Shown: positions 51,241 through 61,045, counted from the stretch's first letter. The stretch is 64,000 nt of DNA from Streptomyces sp. WMMC500 (GCF_027497195.1 NZ_CP114905.1:2776001-2840000), one strand, 5' to 3'. Notes: generated by a model from the letters alone, not told the origin. Made by a program: numbers and translations.

Positions 51241-53607
51241 TCAGACGCGCGTCAGGTCCTGGTCGGGCTCGTCGTCCGGCACCTTCCGCAGGTCCGGAGC
51301 GCCGCGGCCCAGCGCCTCGCCCTCCACGTCCACGCGCGGCAGCAGCCGGTCCAGCGGGCGCGGCAGCCACCAGGCGCGCTTGCCGAGCAGGGCGAGCACG
51401 GCGGGGACGAAGGCCATGCGGACGACGACGGCGTCGAAGAACACCGCAACGGCCAGGCCGAAGCCGATCATCTTGATGACCTGCTCGCCGCCGGTCATGA
51501 ACCCGGCGAACACCGCCATCATGATCACCGCGGCGACCGCCACCACCCGCGCGCTGTGCCGGAAGCCCGAGACCACGGCCTCGCGCGCGTCCTCCCCGTG
51601 CACGTACGCCTCCCGCATCCGGGAGACCAGGAAGACCTGGTAGTCCATGGCCAGGCCGAAGACGATGCCCACGAGGAAGATCGGCATCATGCTCATCACC
51701 GGCCCGGTCTGCTCCACGCCGAACAGCCCCGCCAGGTGCCCCTGCTGGAAGACGGTGACGACGGCCCCGAGGGCGGCGAGCACCGACAGCAAGAACCCGA
51801 GGGCCGCCTTCAGCGGCACGAGCACGGAGCGGAAGACCAGCACGAGCAGCAGGAAGGCCAGGCCGATGATGGTCGCCAAATACGGGATCAGAGCGTCCTG
51901 GAGCTTCTGCCCGACGTCGATGTTGAGCGCCGTGGTGCCGGTGACCTCGTACGTCGCGCCGGTGGCGGCCTCGGTCGCCGGGCGTTGGCCGCGGATGTCG
52001 TGGACGAGGTCCTTGGTGCGTTCGCTGGTGGGCGCGGTGGCGGGGGTGGCGGAGAGCACGGCGGTCTCGCCGGGCTCGTCGAAGCGCGGCGGGGAGACGG
52101 AGACGACGCCGTCGGTGCCGCCGATCGTCTCGGCGACGCCCGCCACGGCGGCTTCGGGGTCGTCGGCGCCGCGGGCGTCGACGACGACGGTCAGCGGGCC
52201 GTTGAAGCCGGGACCGAAGCCCTCGGCGAGGGCGTCGTAGGCGCGGCGCTCGGTGGTGGAGGTGGGCTTGGCCTCGTCGCCCGGCATGCCCAGGCGCAGG
52301 TCGGTGGCGGGTACGGCGAGGATGCCGAGCCCGGCGACGGTGGCGAGGAGGACGGGCACGGGGCGGCTCAGGACGAAGCGGGCCCAGCGGACGCCGAGGG
52401 TGGCGGGGGCCGGCGGGCTCGTGCCGTCGGGGGAGCCGGTGACGTCCGCGGCGCTCCCACGCGCCGGGAGAGGCGTACGGCTCCCGGGGCTCGTACGCCC
52501 CGCGCGCCACCGCCGCCCGACGCGCCACCCCGCGCCGGACCCGCCGCCGTCCGCGCCGTCCCTGCTGAGACGTCGGGCGCCGCGCGCACCCCGGGCGCCG
52601 CGGGACAGCACCGCGTCCGGCCACCACCCCAGCAGCGCCGGCACCAGCGTCAGCGCGACCAGCACCCCCACCAGCACGGCCCCCGCCGCGCCCAGCCCCA
52701 TCTTGGTCAGCATCGGCACCCCGATCACCGCCAGGCCGGCCAGCGCGATGACCACCGTCAGCCCCGCGAAGACGACCGCGGACCCCGCCGTGCCCGCCGC
52801 CCGCCCCGCCGCCTCGCGCGGCTCGTGTCCCGCGGCCCGCTCCTCGCGGTAGCGGGAGACGACGAAGAGCGAGTAGTCGATGCCGACCGCGATCCCGAGC
52901 ATCATCGCCAGCTCGCCGACCGTCGAGGACAGCCCCAGCGCACTGCCCAGGGCGAGGATCGCGAACATGCTCACGCCGATCCCGACGAGCGCGGTGATCA
53001 GCGGCAGCCCGGCGGCGGCCAGCGAGCCGAAGGTGATCAGCAGCACCACCGCGGCCACGGCGATGCCGATGACCTCGCCGATGCCCGCGGAGACCGACGA
53101 CTCCAGCGCGCTGCCGCCGGCCTCGACGGTCAGGCCCGCGTCCCGCGCCTCGTCGATGGCGTCGTCGAGCGCCGTTCTGGCCGCCCCGCTGACCTCGTCC
53201 TCCGTGACCTCGTAGGTGACGGTGGCGTACGCGGTCGTCCCGTTGTCGCTCACGCCCGGCCCGTCGAACGGGTCCACCGCCCCGGCGACCTGCGGCGCCT
53301 CGGCGATGTCCGCGACGAAGGCGTCGACGGCCGCGCGGTTCTGCGCCCCGGTGATCTTCTCGCCTGCGGGGGCGACGAAGACGACGCGGGCGTCCGCGCC
53401 GTCGGCGGCGGCGCCCGGGAAGCGCTCGTCGATGAGGTCGAACGCGTGCTGGGCCTCGATCCCGGGCATCGAGGTGGAGTCTTCGGGCGGGTCGCTAGCG
53501 CTCAACCCGCCCATGCCGACGACGGCGAGGACCGCCGCCCACAGCAGCACGACGGGCAGCCGCCGGCGGAAAGCGAGCCGGCCTAGCCGGTACAGGAAGG
53601 TCGCCAT
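51241..53607 (-). CDS. MMPL-family (RND-type) membrane transporter
   Basis: A 788-residue exporter with the two-fold repeat of MMPL proteins. Each half has one helix, a large extracytoplasmic domain and five helices. Signatures are GIAVGIDYSLFVVSRYREER in the first half and GLAMDYQVFLVSRMREAYVH in the second, plus the second-half GKRAWWLPRPLDRLLPRVD near the C-terminus. The loop between the halves is Ser/Arg-rich (about 365-430). MMPL proteins export lipids, siderophores or drugs using the proton gradient. ATG 53607 has GAGGAG 12-17 bp upstream. The two-component genes downstream are likely functionally linked. Confidence 0.93.
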   Translation of the reverse strand: MATFLYRLGRLAFRRRLPVVLLWAAVLAVVGMGGLSASDPPEDSTSMPGIEAQHAFDLIDERFPGAAADGADARVVFVAPAGEKITGAQNRAAVDAFVADIAEAPQVAGAVDPFDGPGVSDNGTTAYATVTYEVTEDEVSGAARTALDDAIDEARDAGLTVEAGGSALESSVSAGIGEVIGIAVAAVVLLITFGSLAAAGLPLITALVGIGVSMFAILALGSALGLSSTVGELAMMLGIAVGIDYSLFVVSRYREERAAGHEPREAAGRAAGTAGSAVVFAGLTVVIALAGLAVIGVPMLTKMGLGAAGAVLVGVLVALTLVPALLGWWPDAVLSRGARGARGARRLSRDGADGGGSGAGWRVGRRWRAGRTSPGSRTPLPARGSAADVTGSPDGTSPPAPATLGVRWARFVLSRPVPVLLATVAGLGILAVPATDLRLGMPGDEAKPTSTTERRAYDALAEGFGPGFNGPLTVVVDARGADDPEAAVAGVAETIGGTDGVVSVSPPRFDEPGETAVLSATPATAPTSERTKDLVHDIRGQRPATEAATGATYEVTGTTALNIDVGQKLQDALIPYLATIIGLAFLLLVLVFRSVLVPLKAALGFLLSVLAALGAVVTVFQQGHLAGLFGVEQTGPVMSMMPIFLVGIVFGLAMDYQVFLVSRMREAYVHGEDAREAVVSGFRHSARVVAVAAVIMMAVFAGFMTGGEQVIKMIGFGLAVAVFFDAVVVRMAFVPAVLALLGKRAWWLPRPLDRLLPRVDVEGEALGRGAPDLRKVPDDEPDQDLTRV

Positions 53608-53763
53608 GCGAAGGGGTCTCCTCTGGATCTCGAAGTACCCCTCCAGCGTTTCCGCCGGGACCCCGCGCCGTCGTCGTCGCCCGTACGGCACTTCCGTGTA
53701 CTGAAAAACAAGTAGTGCCGCCGCTCCCCGTCCACCGCCGGGATGACCCCGGCGGACGCGGGC

Positions 53764-53791
53764 GGGGTGACGGGCCGCGGCCCGTCACCCC
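53764..53791 (-). terminator. 28-bp perfect palindrome after the PPOX/F420 gene
   Basis: GGGGTGACGGGCCG (53764-53777) followed directly by its exact complement (53778-53791), 17 bp past the stop codon of the minus-strand gene at 53808. Confidence 0.75.
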
Positions 53792-53807
53792 GGGGTACGG
53801 ACGGGCG

Positions 53808-54239
53808 TCAGCCCATCCGTTCGCCGTAGACGTGTTCCACGGCCATGGTCATCAGCACCCGCCGGTCCGCGACCATCACCGCGCGGTACTCGTCCCAGTC
53901 GGGGTGCTCCCCCGCCGCGGCCCGGTAGTAGTCCACCAGCGCCTCGACCTCCCGGCCGTGCGGGTCGGTGCCCGGGCCGATGAGGGTCGCGGTGCCCTCC
54001 GCGGTGGCCCAGGAGCGGCCGTCGCGGGCGGTGACCTCCAGTGCGGCGCGGGCGTCGCGGCGCAGGTTCGCGGTCTTCGCCCGGCCTTCGGTCATCGACA
54101 CGTGCAGGACGCCGGAGTCCGGGTCGTAGAAGGGCATGACGGGCGAGAGCTGCGGACGCCCGTCCTTCTTGATCGTGGCCAGCACGCCGAGCCGGCTCTC
54201 CGCCAGCAGCGCGCGGGGGTCGTACGGGGTCGTGGTCAT
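53808..54239 (-). CDS. PPOX-class F420/flavin-dependent oxidoreductase
   Basis: A 143-residue split-barrel protein. The start (YDPRALLAESRLGVLATIKK) and GRPQLSPVMPFYD are typical of the pyridoxamine-phosphate-oxidase-like F420 enzymes of actinomycetes (TIGR03618 type). VSMTEGRAKTANLRRDARAA and AVMVADRRVLMTMAVEHVYG complete the pattern. ATG 54239 fits the family; a TTG at 54251 is a possible earlier start. It is read in the same direction as the imine-reductase-like gene 47 bp upstream, so the two may form an operon. The substrate is unknown. Confidence 0.85.
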   Translation of the reverse strand: MTTTPYDPRALLAESRLGVLATIKKDGRPQLSPVMPFYDPDSGVLHVSMTEGRAKTANLRRDARAALEVTARDGRSWATAEGTATLIGPGTDPHGREVEALVDYYRAAAGEHPDWDEYRAVMVADRRVLMTMAVEHVYGERMG

Positions 54240-54285
54240 GTCCTTTGCCAAGTCCTGGTCTCTCGGTGGTATTCCGGCGGCGGTG

Positions 54286-55197
54286 TCACTCCGGCTTCGC
54301 CGCCGGGCGGCGGAACTCCTCGATCATCACCGCGTATCCCTCCCCGCCGTGCCCGGCCGCCGCCGCCCGGTCGGCGAGGGCCTTGACGAGGGCCGGGAAC
54401 TCCGCGTTCACGCCGAGGGATTCGCTCTCCTGAACGAGGTGTGCCATCGCTGCCCGGTGGACGTCCAGGGTGGCGTCGTCCGCCGGGAAGGTGCCGGTGT
54501 CGACCTGCTTCGCGTATCCGGGGAGCCAGTCGACGACCGTCGGGATGCCCTTCGCCGCGACGGCGGTGTACTCCGCCGCGGACACGCCCGCCGTGCCGAG
54601 CAGCGCGGCGCCCTGCAGCCAGCCGTTGAGGATGCTCCACATCAGGCCCACCACCGCCATCTCGTACAGCGCCGTCAGCCCCGGGTCCGCGCCGAGGTAC
54701 GGGGTGTCGCCGGCCAGGGCGCGCAGCGCGGGCGCGTGGCGGTCGAACTCCGCGCGGGGACCGCTGAGGACGATGGTCGCCTCCGCGGTGCCGATGCCGG
54801 GCGGGGTGGCCATGATGGCCCCGTCGAGGTAGGTCAGGCCGCGCTCGGCGGCCCACGCGGCGGTGTCGCCGGCCTGCGCGGAGGTGCCGGTGGTGAGGTT
54901 GACCAGGGTCCGGCCGCGGAGGTCGGCGGCCTCGACCGGGTCGAGGAGGGTGCGCAGCGCGTCGTAGTCGGTGACGCAGGCGACCACCAGCGGGGCGGCG
55001 GCGAGGGCCTCGGCGGGGGTGGCGGCGCGCGCGGCGCCCTCGGCGACGAGGTCGTCGGCCTTGGCGGCCGTGCGGTTCCAGACGGTGGTCGGGTGGCCGG
55101 CGCGCAGCAGGGCGGCGGCCAGCGCGTGGCCCATCAGGCCGAGGCCGAGTACGGCGACGGGGGCGGGGGCGTTTTCGGGGTGCTTGTCGGTCGTCAT
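54286..55197 (-). CDS. Imine-reductase-like NAD(P)-dependent dehydrogenase (beta-hydroxyacid dehydrogenase superfamily)
   Basis: A 303-residue enzyme. The Rossmann motif VAVLGLGLMGHALAAALLRA is followed by an Arg-containing NADP-type loop (TVWNRTAAKADDLVA). The C-terminal all-helical dimerisation domain (LTALYEMAVVGLMWSILNGW, GVSAAEYTAVA) is characteristic of imine reductases rather than 3-hydroxyisobutyrate dehydrogenases, which would show a Lys in GxxGxGxxxKxxxN. ATG 55197 is chosen. It diverges from a MerR regulator across a 50-bp gap containing a palindrome, so it is probably the regulator's target. Confidence 0.85.
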   Translation of the reverse strand: MTTDKHPENAPAPVAVLGLGLMGHALAAALLRAGHPTTVWNRTAAKADDLVAEGAARAATPAEALAAAPLVVACVTDYDALRTLLDPVEAADLRGRTLVNLTTGTSAQAGDTAAWAAERGLTYLDGAIMATPPGIGTAEATIVLSGPRAEFDRHAPALRALAGDTPYLGADPGLTALYEMAVVGLMWSILNGWLQGAALLGTAGVSAAEYTAVAAKGIPTVVDWLPGYAKQVDTGTFPADDATLDVHRAAMAHLVQESESLGVNAEFPALVKALADRAAAAGHGGEGYAVMIEEFRRPAAKPE

Positions 55198-55210
55198 GGC
55201 AGAATGGTCA

Positions 55211-55232
55211 ACCTTCACACCGGTCTGAAGGT
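55211..55232. promoter_or_regulatory. MerR-type operator between divergent genes
   Basis: ACCTTCA (55211-55217) and TGAAGGT (55226-55232), a perfect 7-bp inverted repeat around 8 bases. On the minus strand TTGACC (55235-55230) lies 19-20 bp from a poor -10. The long spacer is typical of MerR-activated promoters. Confidence 0.6.
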
Positions 55233-55247
55233 CAAGGAGAAGCGCGC

Positions 55248-55616
55248 ATGCGGATCGGGGAGCTGAGCCGGCGTACCGGCGTCAACGCACATCAGTTGCG
55301 CTACTACGAGGCCCAGGGCCTGCTGAAGCCCGAGCGCTCCGCCAACGGCTACCGGGAGTACGCGGACGAGGACGTGCTCACCGTCACGCAGATCAGGCGC
55401 CTGCTCGACGCCGGCCTGTCGACCCCGGACATCGCCTGGCTCCTGCCCTGCGCCACCGGCACGGGACCCGACTTCTACCCCTGCCCCGAGCTGCTGGACA
55501 AGTTCCGCGACCGGCTGGACGGGCTCGACGCGCACATCACCACGCTCACCCGCTCCCGCCAGGCGCTGACCGAGTACCTGGACGCCGCGGAGCGGCGGGT
55601 CGCACAGTACGTCTGA
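55248..55616 (+). CDS. MerR-family regulator
   Basis: A 122-residue regulator. The winged helix is RIGELSRRTGVNAHQLRYYE and GLLKPERSANGYREYADED (residues 2-40). A coiled-coil dimerisation helix (LDKFRDRLDGLDAHITTLTR) and the C-terminal helix follow. Two cysteines (LLPCATGTG, YPCPELL) are present, but not in a classic metal- or cluster-binding spacing. AAGGAG lies 9 bp before the ATG. It probably regulates the divergent imine-reductase-like gene through the inverted repeat at 55211. Confidence 0.92.
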   Translation: MRIGELSRRTGVNAHQLRYYEAQGLLKPERSANGYREYADEDVLTVTQIRRLLDAGLSTPDIAWLLPCATGTGPDFYPCPELLDKFRDRLDGLDAHITTLTRSRQALTEYLDAAERRVAQYV

Positions 55617-55777
55617 CGCCGCGTCCGCGGCGCACGCCGCATACGCCCACGGGCGGGTGAGTTCCGCCCCGTTGATCGTCTCTCTGCCGTCCCGCGCTCC
55701 TTCACCTGCACGTCGTACCCCGGCCACCGCGCCCGGCGAACATCCTTCCGGATCTGCACAATGCCCGGGAGGCTCAG

Positions 55778-57337
55778 GTGACTTCACCACCACATTCCCC
55801 GCGCCGGCGCTCGTTCCTGCAGGCCGCGGGCGTCGGAGTCGGCGCGCTGCTGGCCGGGGCCGGGCTCGCCGGGCGGGCCGAGGCCGCGGGCGGCGCGCCC
55901 CGGCTGCGCGAGGACCCGTACCGCCTGGGCGTCGCCAGCGGCGATCCGGCCGCGGACGGCGCCGTGCTGTGGACCCGGCTGGCGCCGGACCCGCTCGCCG
56001 CCGACGGCCACGGCGGCATGCCGCGCGCCGGCTACGACGTCGGCTGGCAGGTCGCCGAGGACGAGCGCTTCCGCCGCGTCGTACGCTCCGGCTCCGCGGT
56101 CGCGCTGCCGGAGCTGGGGCACTCCGTGCACCCGCAGGTCCGCGGGCTGCGCCCGGGCCGGCAGTACTTCTACCGGTTCCGCACGCGGGGCCACACCAGC
56201 CCCGTGGGCCGTTTCCGCACCGCGGCCGACGCCCGCTCCGCACGCGGCTCCTTCACCTTCGCCACCGCCTCCTGCCAGGCGTGGTACCACGGTTACTTCT
56301 CGGCGTACCGGGACATGCTCGCCCAGGACCCCGACGTGGTGTTCTTCCTCGGCGACTACATCTACGAGTACGGCATCACCCGGGCCAACATGTGGCGCAA
56401 CGCCCCGCCGCCCGGCGCGCGCCACGAGATCGAGACCAACACGCTCGCCGACTACCGGCTGCGCTACGCGCTGTTCAAGTCGGACCCCGACCTCCAGGCC
56501 GTGCACGCGGCGGCGCCGTGGATCCTCACCCCGGACGACCACGAGGTGCAGAACGACTACGCGGACGAGGCGTCGTACTACGGGCTGAGCGAGGAGGACT
56601 TCCTGCTCCGCCGGGCGGTGGCCTACCGCGCGTACTACGAGAACTGCCCGCTGCCCGCGCTCGCCCTCGCGCACGGCCCCGACGCCCGGCTGTACCGCCG
56701 GCTGCGCTACGGCGGCCTGGCGACCCTGCACGTCCTCGACGCCCGCCAGTACCGCGACCCCAAGCCGGCCGACGCCGCCGAGCAGCACGCGCCCGGGCGC
56801 ACCATGCTCGGCCGGGAGCAGGAGCGCTGGCTGTACCACGGGCTGCGCACCTCCGACGCCCGCTGGAACCTGCTGCTCCAGCAGGTCGGCCTGGTCCGGG
56901 TGACGGAGAACCGCACGGACCAGTGGGACGGCTACCCGGCGGCGCGGCAGCGGCTGCTCGACGTCCTCGGCGAGCCCGGCGTGCCGCCGTCCGTCGTCTT
57001 CACCGGCGACTGCCACCGCTCCATCGCCGGCGACCTCCTCGCGGACTTCGCCGATTCGGGATCGCGCGTCGTGGGCAGCGAGTTCCTCGGCACGTCCATC
57101 GCCTCCGACGGCGACGGCGCCCCGACGGACAACTACACGAAGGACTGGATGCAGCACCCCTGGATGCGGTTCTACGACGGCCGCCGCGGCTACGTCCTCG
57201 GGCACGCGGACGCGGACGCGGTCACCGCCGAGTACCGGGCGGTGCCTTACGTACGGGCCGACAACCGGGCTGCCGGGTTCGCGCTCGACCGCTTCCGCGT
57301 CGAGCACGGCCGCCCCGGCATGCAGAAGGTGAGCTGA
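55778..57337 (+). CDS. phoD: Secreted alkaline phosphatase / phosphodiesterase of the PhoD family
   Basis: A 519-residue Tat-exported enzyme. The signal is RRRSFLQAAGVGVGALL with an Ala-rich cleavage region near 38. The N-terminal beta-sandwich (PhoD_N: YRLGVASGDPAADGAVLWTR) precedes the metallophosphatase core with FLGDYIYEYG, TPDDHEVQNDY and FTGDCHRS, where the Fe/Ca ligands lie. It releases phosphate from mono- and diesters outside the cell. GTG 55778 follows GGGAGG. No convincing PHO box is seen upstream. The next gene starts 2 bp after the stop, so the two are co-transcribed. Confidence 0.93.
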   Translation: MTSPPHSPRRRSFLQAAGVGVGALLAGAGLAGRAEAAGGAPRLREDPYRLGVASGDPAADGAVLWTRLAPDPLAADGHGGMPRAGYDVGWQVAEDERFRRVVRSGSAVALPELGHSVHPQVRGLRPGRQYFYRFRTRGHTSPVGRFRTAADARSARGSFTFATASCQAWYHGYFSAYRDMLAQDPDVVFFLGDYIYEYGITRANMWRNAPPPGARHEIETNTLADYRLRYALFKSDPDLQAVHAAAPWILTPDDHEVQNDYADEASYYGLSEEDFLLRRAVAYRAYYENCPLPALALAHGPDARLYRRLRYGGLATLHVLDARQYRDPKPADAAEQHAPGRTMLGREQERWLYHGLRTSDARWNLLLQQVGLVRVTENRTDQWDGYPAARQRLLDVLGEPGVPPSVVFTGDCHRSIAGDLLADFADSGSRVVGSEFLGTSIASDGDGAPTDNYTKDWMQHPWMRFYDGRRGYVLGHADADAVTAEYRAVPYVRADNRAAGFALDRFRVEHGRPGMQKVS

Positions 57338-57339
57338 CG

Positions 57340-58227
57340 ATGACCACACCCGAGACACCCACCGCGGACACCTCGGACACCGCGGATGCCGCCGGGCACC
57401 CCGGCTCCGCGCCCGGCTCCGTCTCCGGGCTCGCCGCCGCCGGCGGGCTCGGCGCGGTCGAGCTGACGTGGCGGCCGTACCGGACGCACGGCACCCGGCT
57501 CGTCGACCACTACGAGGTGTACGAACTCTCCGCCGCCGGCGACACCCTCCTGGCCCGTACCCTCTTCCCGCACCACACCCACCGCGTCGGCCCCGAGCCG
57601 GTGACCCGCCGCTACACGGTCGTCGCCGTCCTCGACTCCGGGGCCGGGACCCGGCCCGCGCGCGCCGTCGCGGCGACGAACGAGCGGTCGCTCGCCGCCG
57701 GCCGCCCGGTGGCCCAGGTCGGCGACTTCGACCACCGGGGGCTGGAGTTCGCGCTGTCGCCGAACCTCAGCGCGCAGTACCCGACGGCGTTCCCTCAGGA
57801 CGTCGACTTCCGCCTCGGCGCCTCCGACCCGGCCCGCGACTGGTGCTACCTGCACCCGGGCCCCGCCGACTCGTGGGCGGGCCGCAGGGAGCACACCTTC
57901 ACGCTCCGCTTCGACCTGGCCGCGGCCCCCGAGGGCGACCTCGGCTTCGCGCTGTGGCTGATCGACTCGCACGCCACCGCCGCCGGCACCGCGGAACTGG
58001 CCCTCAACGGCCGCGCGGTCACCACACTGCAGTTCCGCGGCGGCGCCACCCGCGGCTCGCTGGAGGGCGACGCGGCCCGCCCGGGCAGCGCGCTGAAGCC
58101 GTCGTCCTACGAACTCCCGCTGGCGGCAGACCTCTTCACGGCCGGCGAGAACGTCCTGACACTGCGCAAGACGAGCGGTTCGTGGATCGCGTACGACGCG
58201 CTGGGGGTGTTCGCCGCCGACGGGTAG
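57340..58227 (+). CDS. Fn3-like plus rhamnogalacturonan-lyase-type carbohydrate-binding protein
   Basis: A 295-residue protein. After a Thr/Asp-rich N-terminus, residues about 30-105 resemble a fibronectin-III-like sandwich (GAVELTWRPYRTHGTRLVDH, RRYTVVAVLDSGAG). Residues about 120-295 resemble the C-terminal jelly-roll of rhamnogalacturonan lyases (VDFRLGASDPARDWCYLHPG, FTLRFDLAAAPEGDLGFALW, AELALNGRAVTTLQF, NVLTLRKTSGSWIAYDALGV). No catalytic lyase domain is present, and no classical signal peptide is seen, which is odd for such domains. It is coupled to phoD (2-bp gap) and followed by sugar-acid catabolic genes. Confidence 0.7.
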   Translation: MTTPETPTADTSDTADAAGHPGSAPGSVSGLAAAGGLGAVELTWRPYRTHGTRLVDHYEVYELSAAGDTLLARTLFPHHTHRVGPEPVTRRYTVVAVLDSGAGTRPARAVAATNERSLAAGRPVAQVGDFDHRGLEFALSPNLSAQYPTAFPQDVDFRLGASDPARDWCYLHPGPADSWAGRREHTFTLRFDLAAAPEGDLGFALWLIDSHATAAGTAELALNGRAVTTLQFRGGATRGSLEGDAARPGSALKPSSYELPLAADLFTAGENVLTLRKTSGSWIAYDALGVFAADG

Positions 58228-58291
58228 GCAGGGGGCGTAGCAACCGTTTACGGTGCGGAGGTTCGCCCCTGCCAGCGACGAAGGACGGTGT

Positions 58292-60007
58292 ATGGCTGCC
58301 GAGCTGCGAAGCGCCCAGTGGTACGGGGGTACGGACCGGAACGCGTACATACACCGCGCATGGATGCGCCGCGGCCTGCCGCACGACGCGTTCTCCGGCC
58401 GCCCCCACATCGCCATCGCCAACACCGCCTCCGACCTGACGCCCTGCAACTCCCACCTCGGCGAGGTCGCCCGCTCCGTGCGCGACGGCGTGCACGAGGC
58501 CGGCGGCATCCCGCTGGAGCTGCCGGTGGTCTCGCTCGGGGAGACCCTGGTGCGGCCGACGGCGATGCTGTGGCGCAACATGGCGGCGATGGCGGCGGAG
58601 GAGATGTTCCGCGCCAACCCGGTCGACGGGCTGGTGCTCCTCGGCGGGTGCGACAAGACGATCCCCGCGCTGCTCATGGCCGCCGCGTCGGTGGACCTGC
58701 CCGCGCTCGTCGTTCCCGGCGGGCCGATGCTGACCGGCACGTTCCGCGGCCGGCCGCTGGGCTGCGGCACGGACGTGTGGCGGCTGAGCGAGGAGGTGCG
58801 CGCGGGCGAGATGTCCGAGCGGGAGTTCACCCGCTCCGAGTCGTCGATGATCCGCAGCCGCGGCCACTGCAACACCATGGGCACGGCCTCCACGATGGCC
58901 GTCCTGGCCGAGGCGCTGGGCATGGTCCTGCCGGGCCTGGCCGGCACGCCGGCGCCGGACAGCCGACTGCTGGAGGCGGCGCACGAGTCGGGGCGGCTCT
59001 CGGTCGAGCTGGTACGGGAGGGACGTACCCCGTCGCGGATCGTCACCGAAGCGTCGTTCCGCAACGCGATCGTCGCACTCGCCGCCACCGGCGGCTCCAC
59101 CAACGCCGTCGTGCACCTCCTCGCCATCGCCGGGCGCCTCGGCGCGAAGCTGACCCTCGACGACTTCGACCGCGTCGGCGCCGACGTGCCGCTACTGGTC
59201 GACCTGCTGCCGGCCGGGCGGTTCCTGATGGACGACCTGTACCGCGCGGGCGGGCTCGCGGCCGTGCTGCACGAGGTACGCGACCTCCTCGACCCCGCGG
59301 CGCTCACCGTCACCGGCCGCCCGCTGGTGGACCACCTCGACGGCGCGCGCATCTGGGACCCCGAGGTCATCCGCACCCGCGACGCGCCGCTGCGGCCCGC
59401 CGCGGGCATCGCCGTGCTCCGCGGCAACCTCGCCCCCGACGGCGCCGTGGTCAAACCCGCCGCCGCCTCGCCGGAGCTGCTGCGGCACCGCGGGCGGGCC
59501 GTCGTCTTCGACAGCATCGAGGACTTCCACGCCCGCATCGACGCCCCGGACCTCGACGTCGACGCCGACTCGGTGCTCGTCCTGCGCGGCTGCGGCCCGC
59601 GCGGCTACCCCGGCATGCCGGAGGTCTCGAACATGCCGCTGCCGCGCAAGCTGCTGGAGCGGGGCGTACGCGACATGGTGCGGGTCTGCGACGGGCGGAT
59701 GAGCGGCACGGCGTACGGGACGGTGGTGCTGCACGTCGCGCCGGAGGCGGCGGCGGGCGGGCCGCTGGCGCTGGTGCGCGACGGGGACTGGATCAGCCTC
59801 GACGTGCCGGGGCGCAGCCTCACGCTGGACGTGCCGGACGCGGAGCTGGCGGCCCGTACGCCGGGCGAGGCGACGGTGGCGGGCTACGCGGCGCCGCGGC
59901 GGGGGTGGGAGCGGCTGTACGTGGACCACGTGCTGGGCGCGGACACCGGGGCGGACCTGGACTTCCTGGTGGGCGCGTCGGGCGCGGAGGTCAGCCGTGA
60001 GTCGCAC
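58292..60007 (+). CDS. IlvD/Edd-family sugar-acid dehydratase ([2Fe-2S])
   Basis: A roughly 570-residue dehydratase, stop at about 60008-60010. Cluster ligands are Cys52 (TPCNSHLGE), Cys120 (LLGGCDKT) and Cys193 (SRGHCNTMGT), the pattern of L-arabonate, D-xylonate and related sugar-acid dehydratases, and TGGSTNAVVHLLAIAGR is a further family motif. It would convert an aldonate to a 2-keto-3-deoxy acid. Substrate assignment (arabonate, xylonate, galactonate and so on) is not possible by eye. ATG 58292 follows AAGGACGG. The zinc dehydrogenase gene starts within 10-15 bp of its stop, and a uronate-catabolic set lies further on. Confidence 0.88.
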
Positions 60008-60019
60008 TGAGGGCCGCTC

Positions 60020-61045
60020 TTGAGGGCGTTCGTGCTGCACGGCCCCGGCCGCGCGGCGGTCGTGGACGTCGAGCCGCCGGAGGCGGGGCCGGGCGAGGCG
60101 GTGGTGGACGTCGCGCGCGTGGGCGTCTGCGGCACGGATGTGGAGCTGTTCTCGGGCGAGTTGCAGTACCTGCGGGACGGCCGCTCGCGGTTTCCGGTCC
60201 GTCCCGGCCACGAGTGGTCGGGCCGGGTCGCGGCGGTCGGCGCGGGCGTGGACCCGGGCTGGGTGGGGCGCCGGGTGACGGGCGACACGATGCTGGGCTG
60301 CCGCGCCTGCCGCCGCTGCCGCGGCGGGCGGCAGCACCTGTGCGAGGACCGCCAGGAGGTGGGCATCCTGGGCCGCGCGGGCGCGCTGGCGGCCCGGCTG
60401 GCGGTCCCGGCGTGGTCGTTGCACGCCCTGCCCGACGCGGTCGACGACGCCCTGGGCGCCCTGGTCGAACCGGGTGGCAACGCGCTGCGCGCGGCGCGCG
60501 CGGCGGGGATCGGGCCGGGTGACCGGGTGCTCGTCGCGGGCCCGGGCACGATCGGCCTGCTGGTCGCGATGTTCGCCCGCCGGGCGGGCGCGGAGGTCCA
60601 CGTCCTGGGCCGCGACCCGGCGACGCTGGAGTTCGCGGCGTCCCTGGGCTTCGACCGCTGCTGGACGGCGGAGTCGCTGCCGCCGCTGCCGTACGACGCG
60701 GTGGTCGACGCCTCCAACGCGCGGTCGCTCCCGGCGCGGGCGGTGGAGTGGGTGGAGCCGGGCGGCCGGGTGGTCTTCATCGGCCTCGCGGGCACCCCGA
60801 GCCTGCTGGACACCCGCACCCTGGCACTGAAGGACGCCACGGCCGTGGGCATCCTGAGCGCGTCCCCGGGGCTGTCGGCGACGATCGGCGCGTACGCGGA
60901 GGGGGAGGTGGACCCGCGCCCGCTGATCGCGGCGACGGTCGGCCTGGACGGGGTGGCGGCGGCCCTGTCGGGCGGGCGCCCCGCGGGCGCGGGCGCGGGC
61001 CCGAAGGTGCACGTGGCCCCCGGAGCGGCGACGGAGACGGACTGA
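60020..61045 (+). CDS. Zinc-dependent medium-chain alcohol/sugar dehydrogenase
   Basis: A 341-residue MDR-superfamily enzyme. Catalytic-zinc residues are Cys37 (GVCGTDVEL) and His64/Glu65 (PGHEWSG). The structural-zinc cysteines are 94, 97, 100 and 108 (GCRACRRCRGGRQHLC). The nucleotide motif is VLVAGPGTIGLLVAMFA. It most resembles threonine/sorbitol/galactitol-phosphate dehydrogenases. TTG 60020 is the apparent start, with GAGGG just upstream and only 9 bp from the dehydratase stop, so the two are co-translated. It would oxidise a sugar or sugar acid feeding the dehydratase. Confidence 0.88.
   Translation: MRAFVLHGPGRAAVVDVEPPEAGPGEAVVDVARVGVCGTDVELFSGELQYLRDGRSRFPVRPGHEWSGRVAAVGAGVDPGWVGRRVTGDTMLGCRACRRCRGGRQHLCEDRQEVGILGRAGALAARLAVPAWSLHALPDAVDDALGALVEPGGNALRAARAAGIGPGDRVLVAGPGTIGLLVAMFARRAGAEVHVLGRDPATLEFAASLGFDRCWTAESLPPLPYDAVVDASNARSLPARAVEWVEPGGRVVFIGLAGTPSLLDTRTLALKDATAVGILSASPGLSATIGAYAEGEVDPRPLIAATVGLDGVAAALSGGRPAGAGAGPKVHVAPGAATETD

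Noticed and set aside
55640..55777. Possible PHO boxes (GTTCACC-type repeats) upstream of phoD
   Set aside because: Only scattered partial matches (GTTCCGC, CTTCACC) without the 11-bp direct-repeat register.
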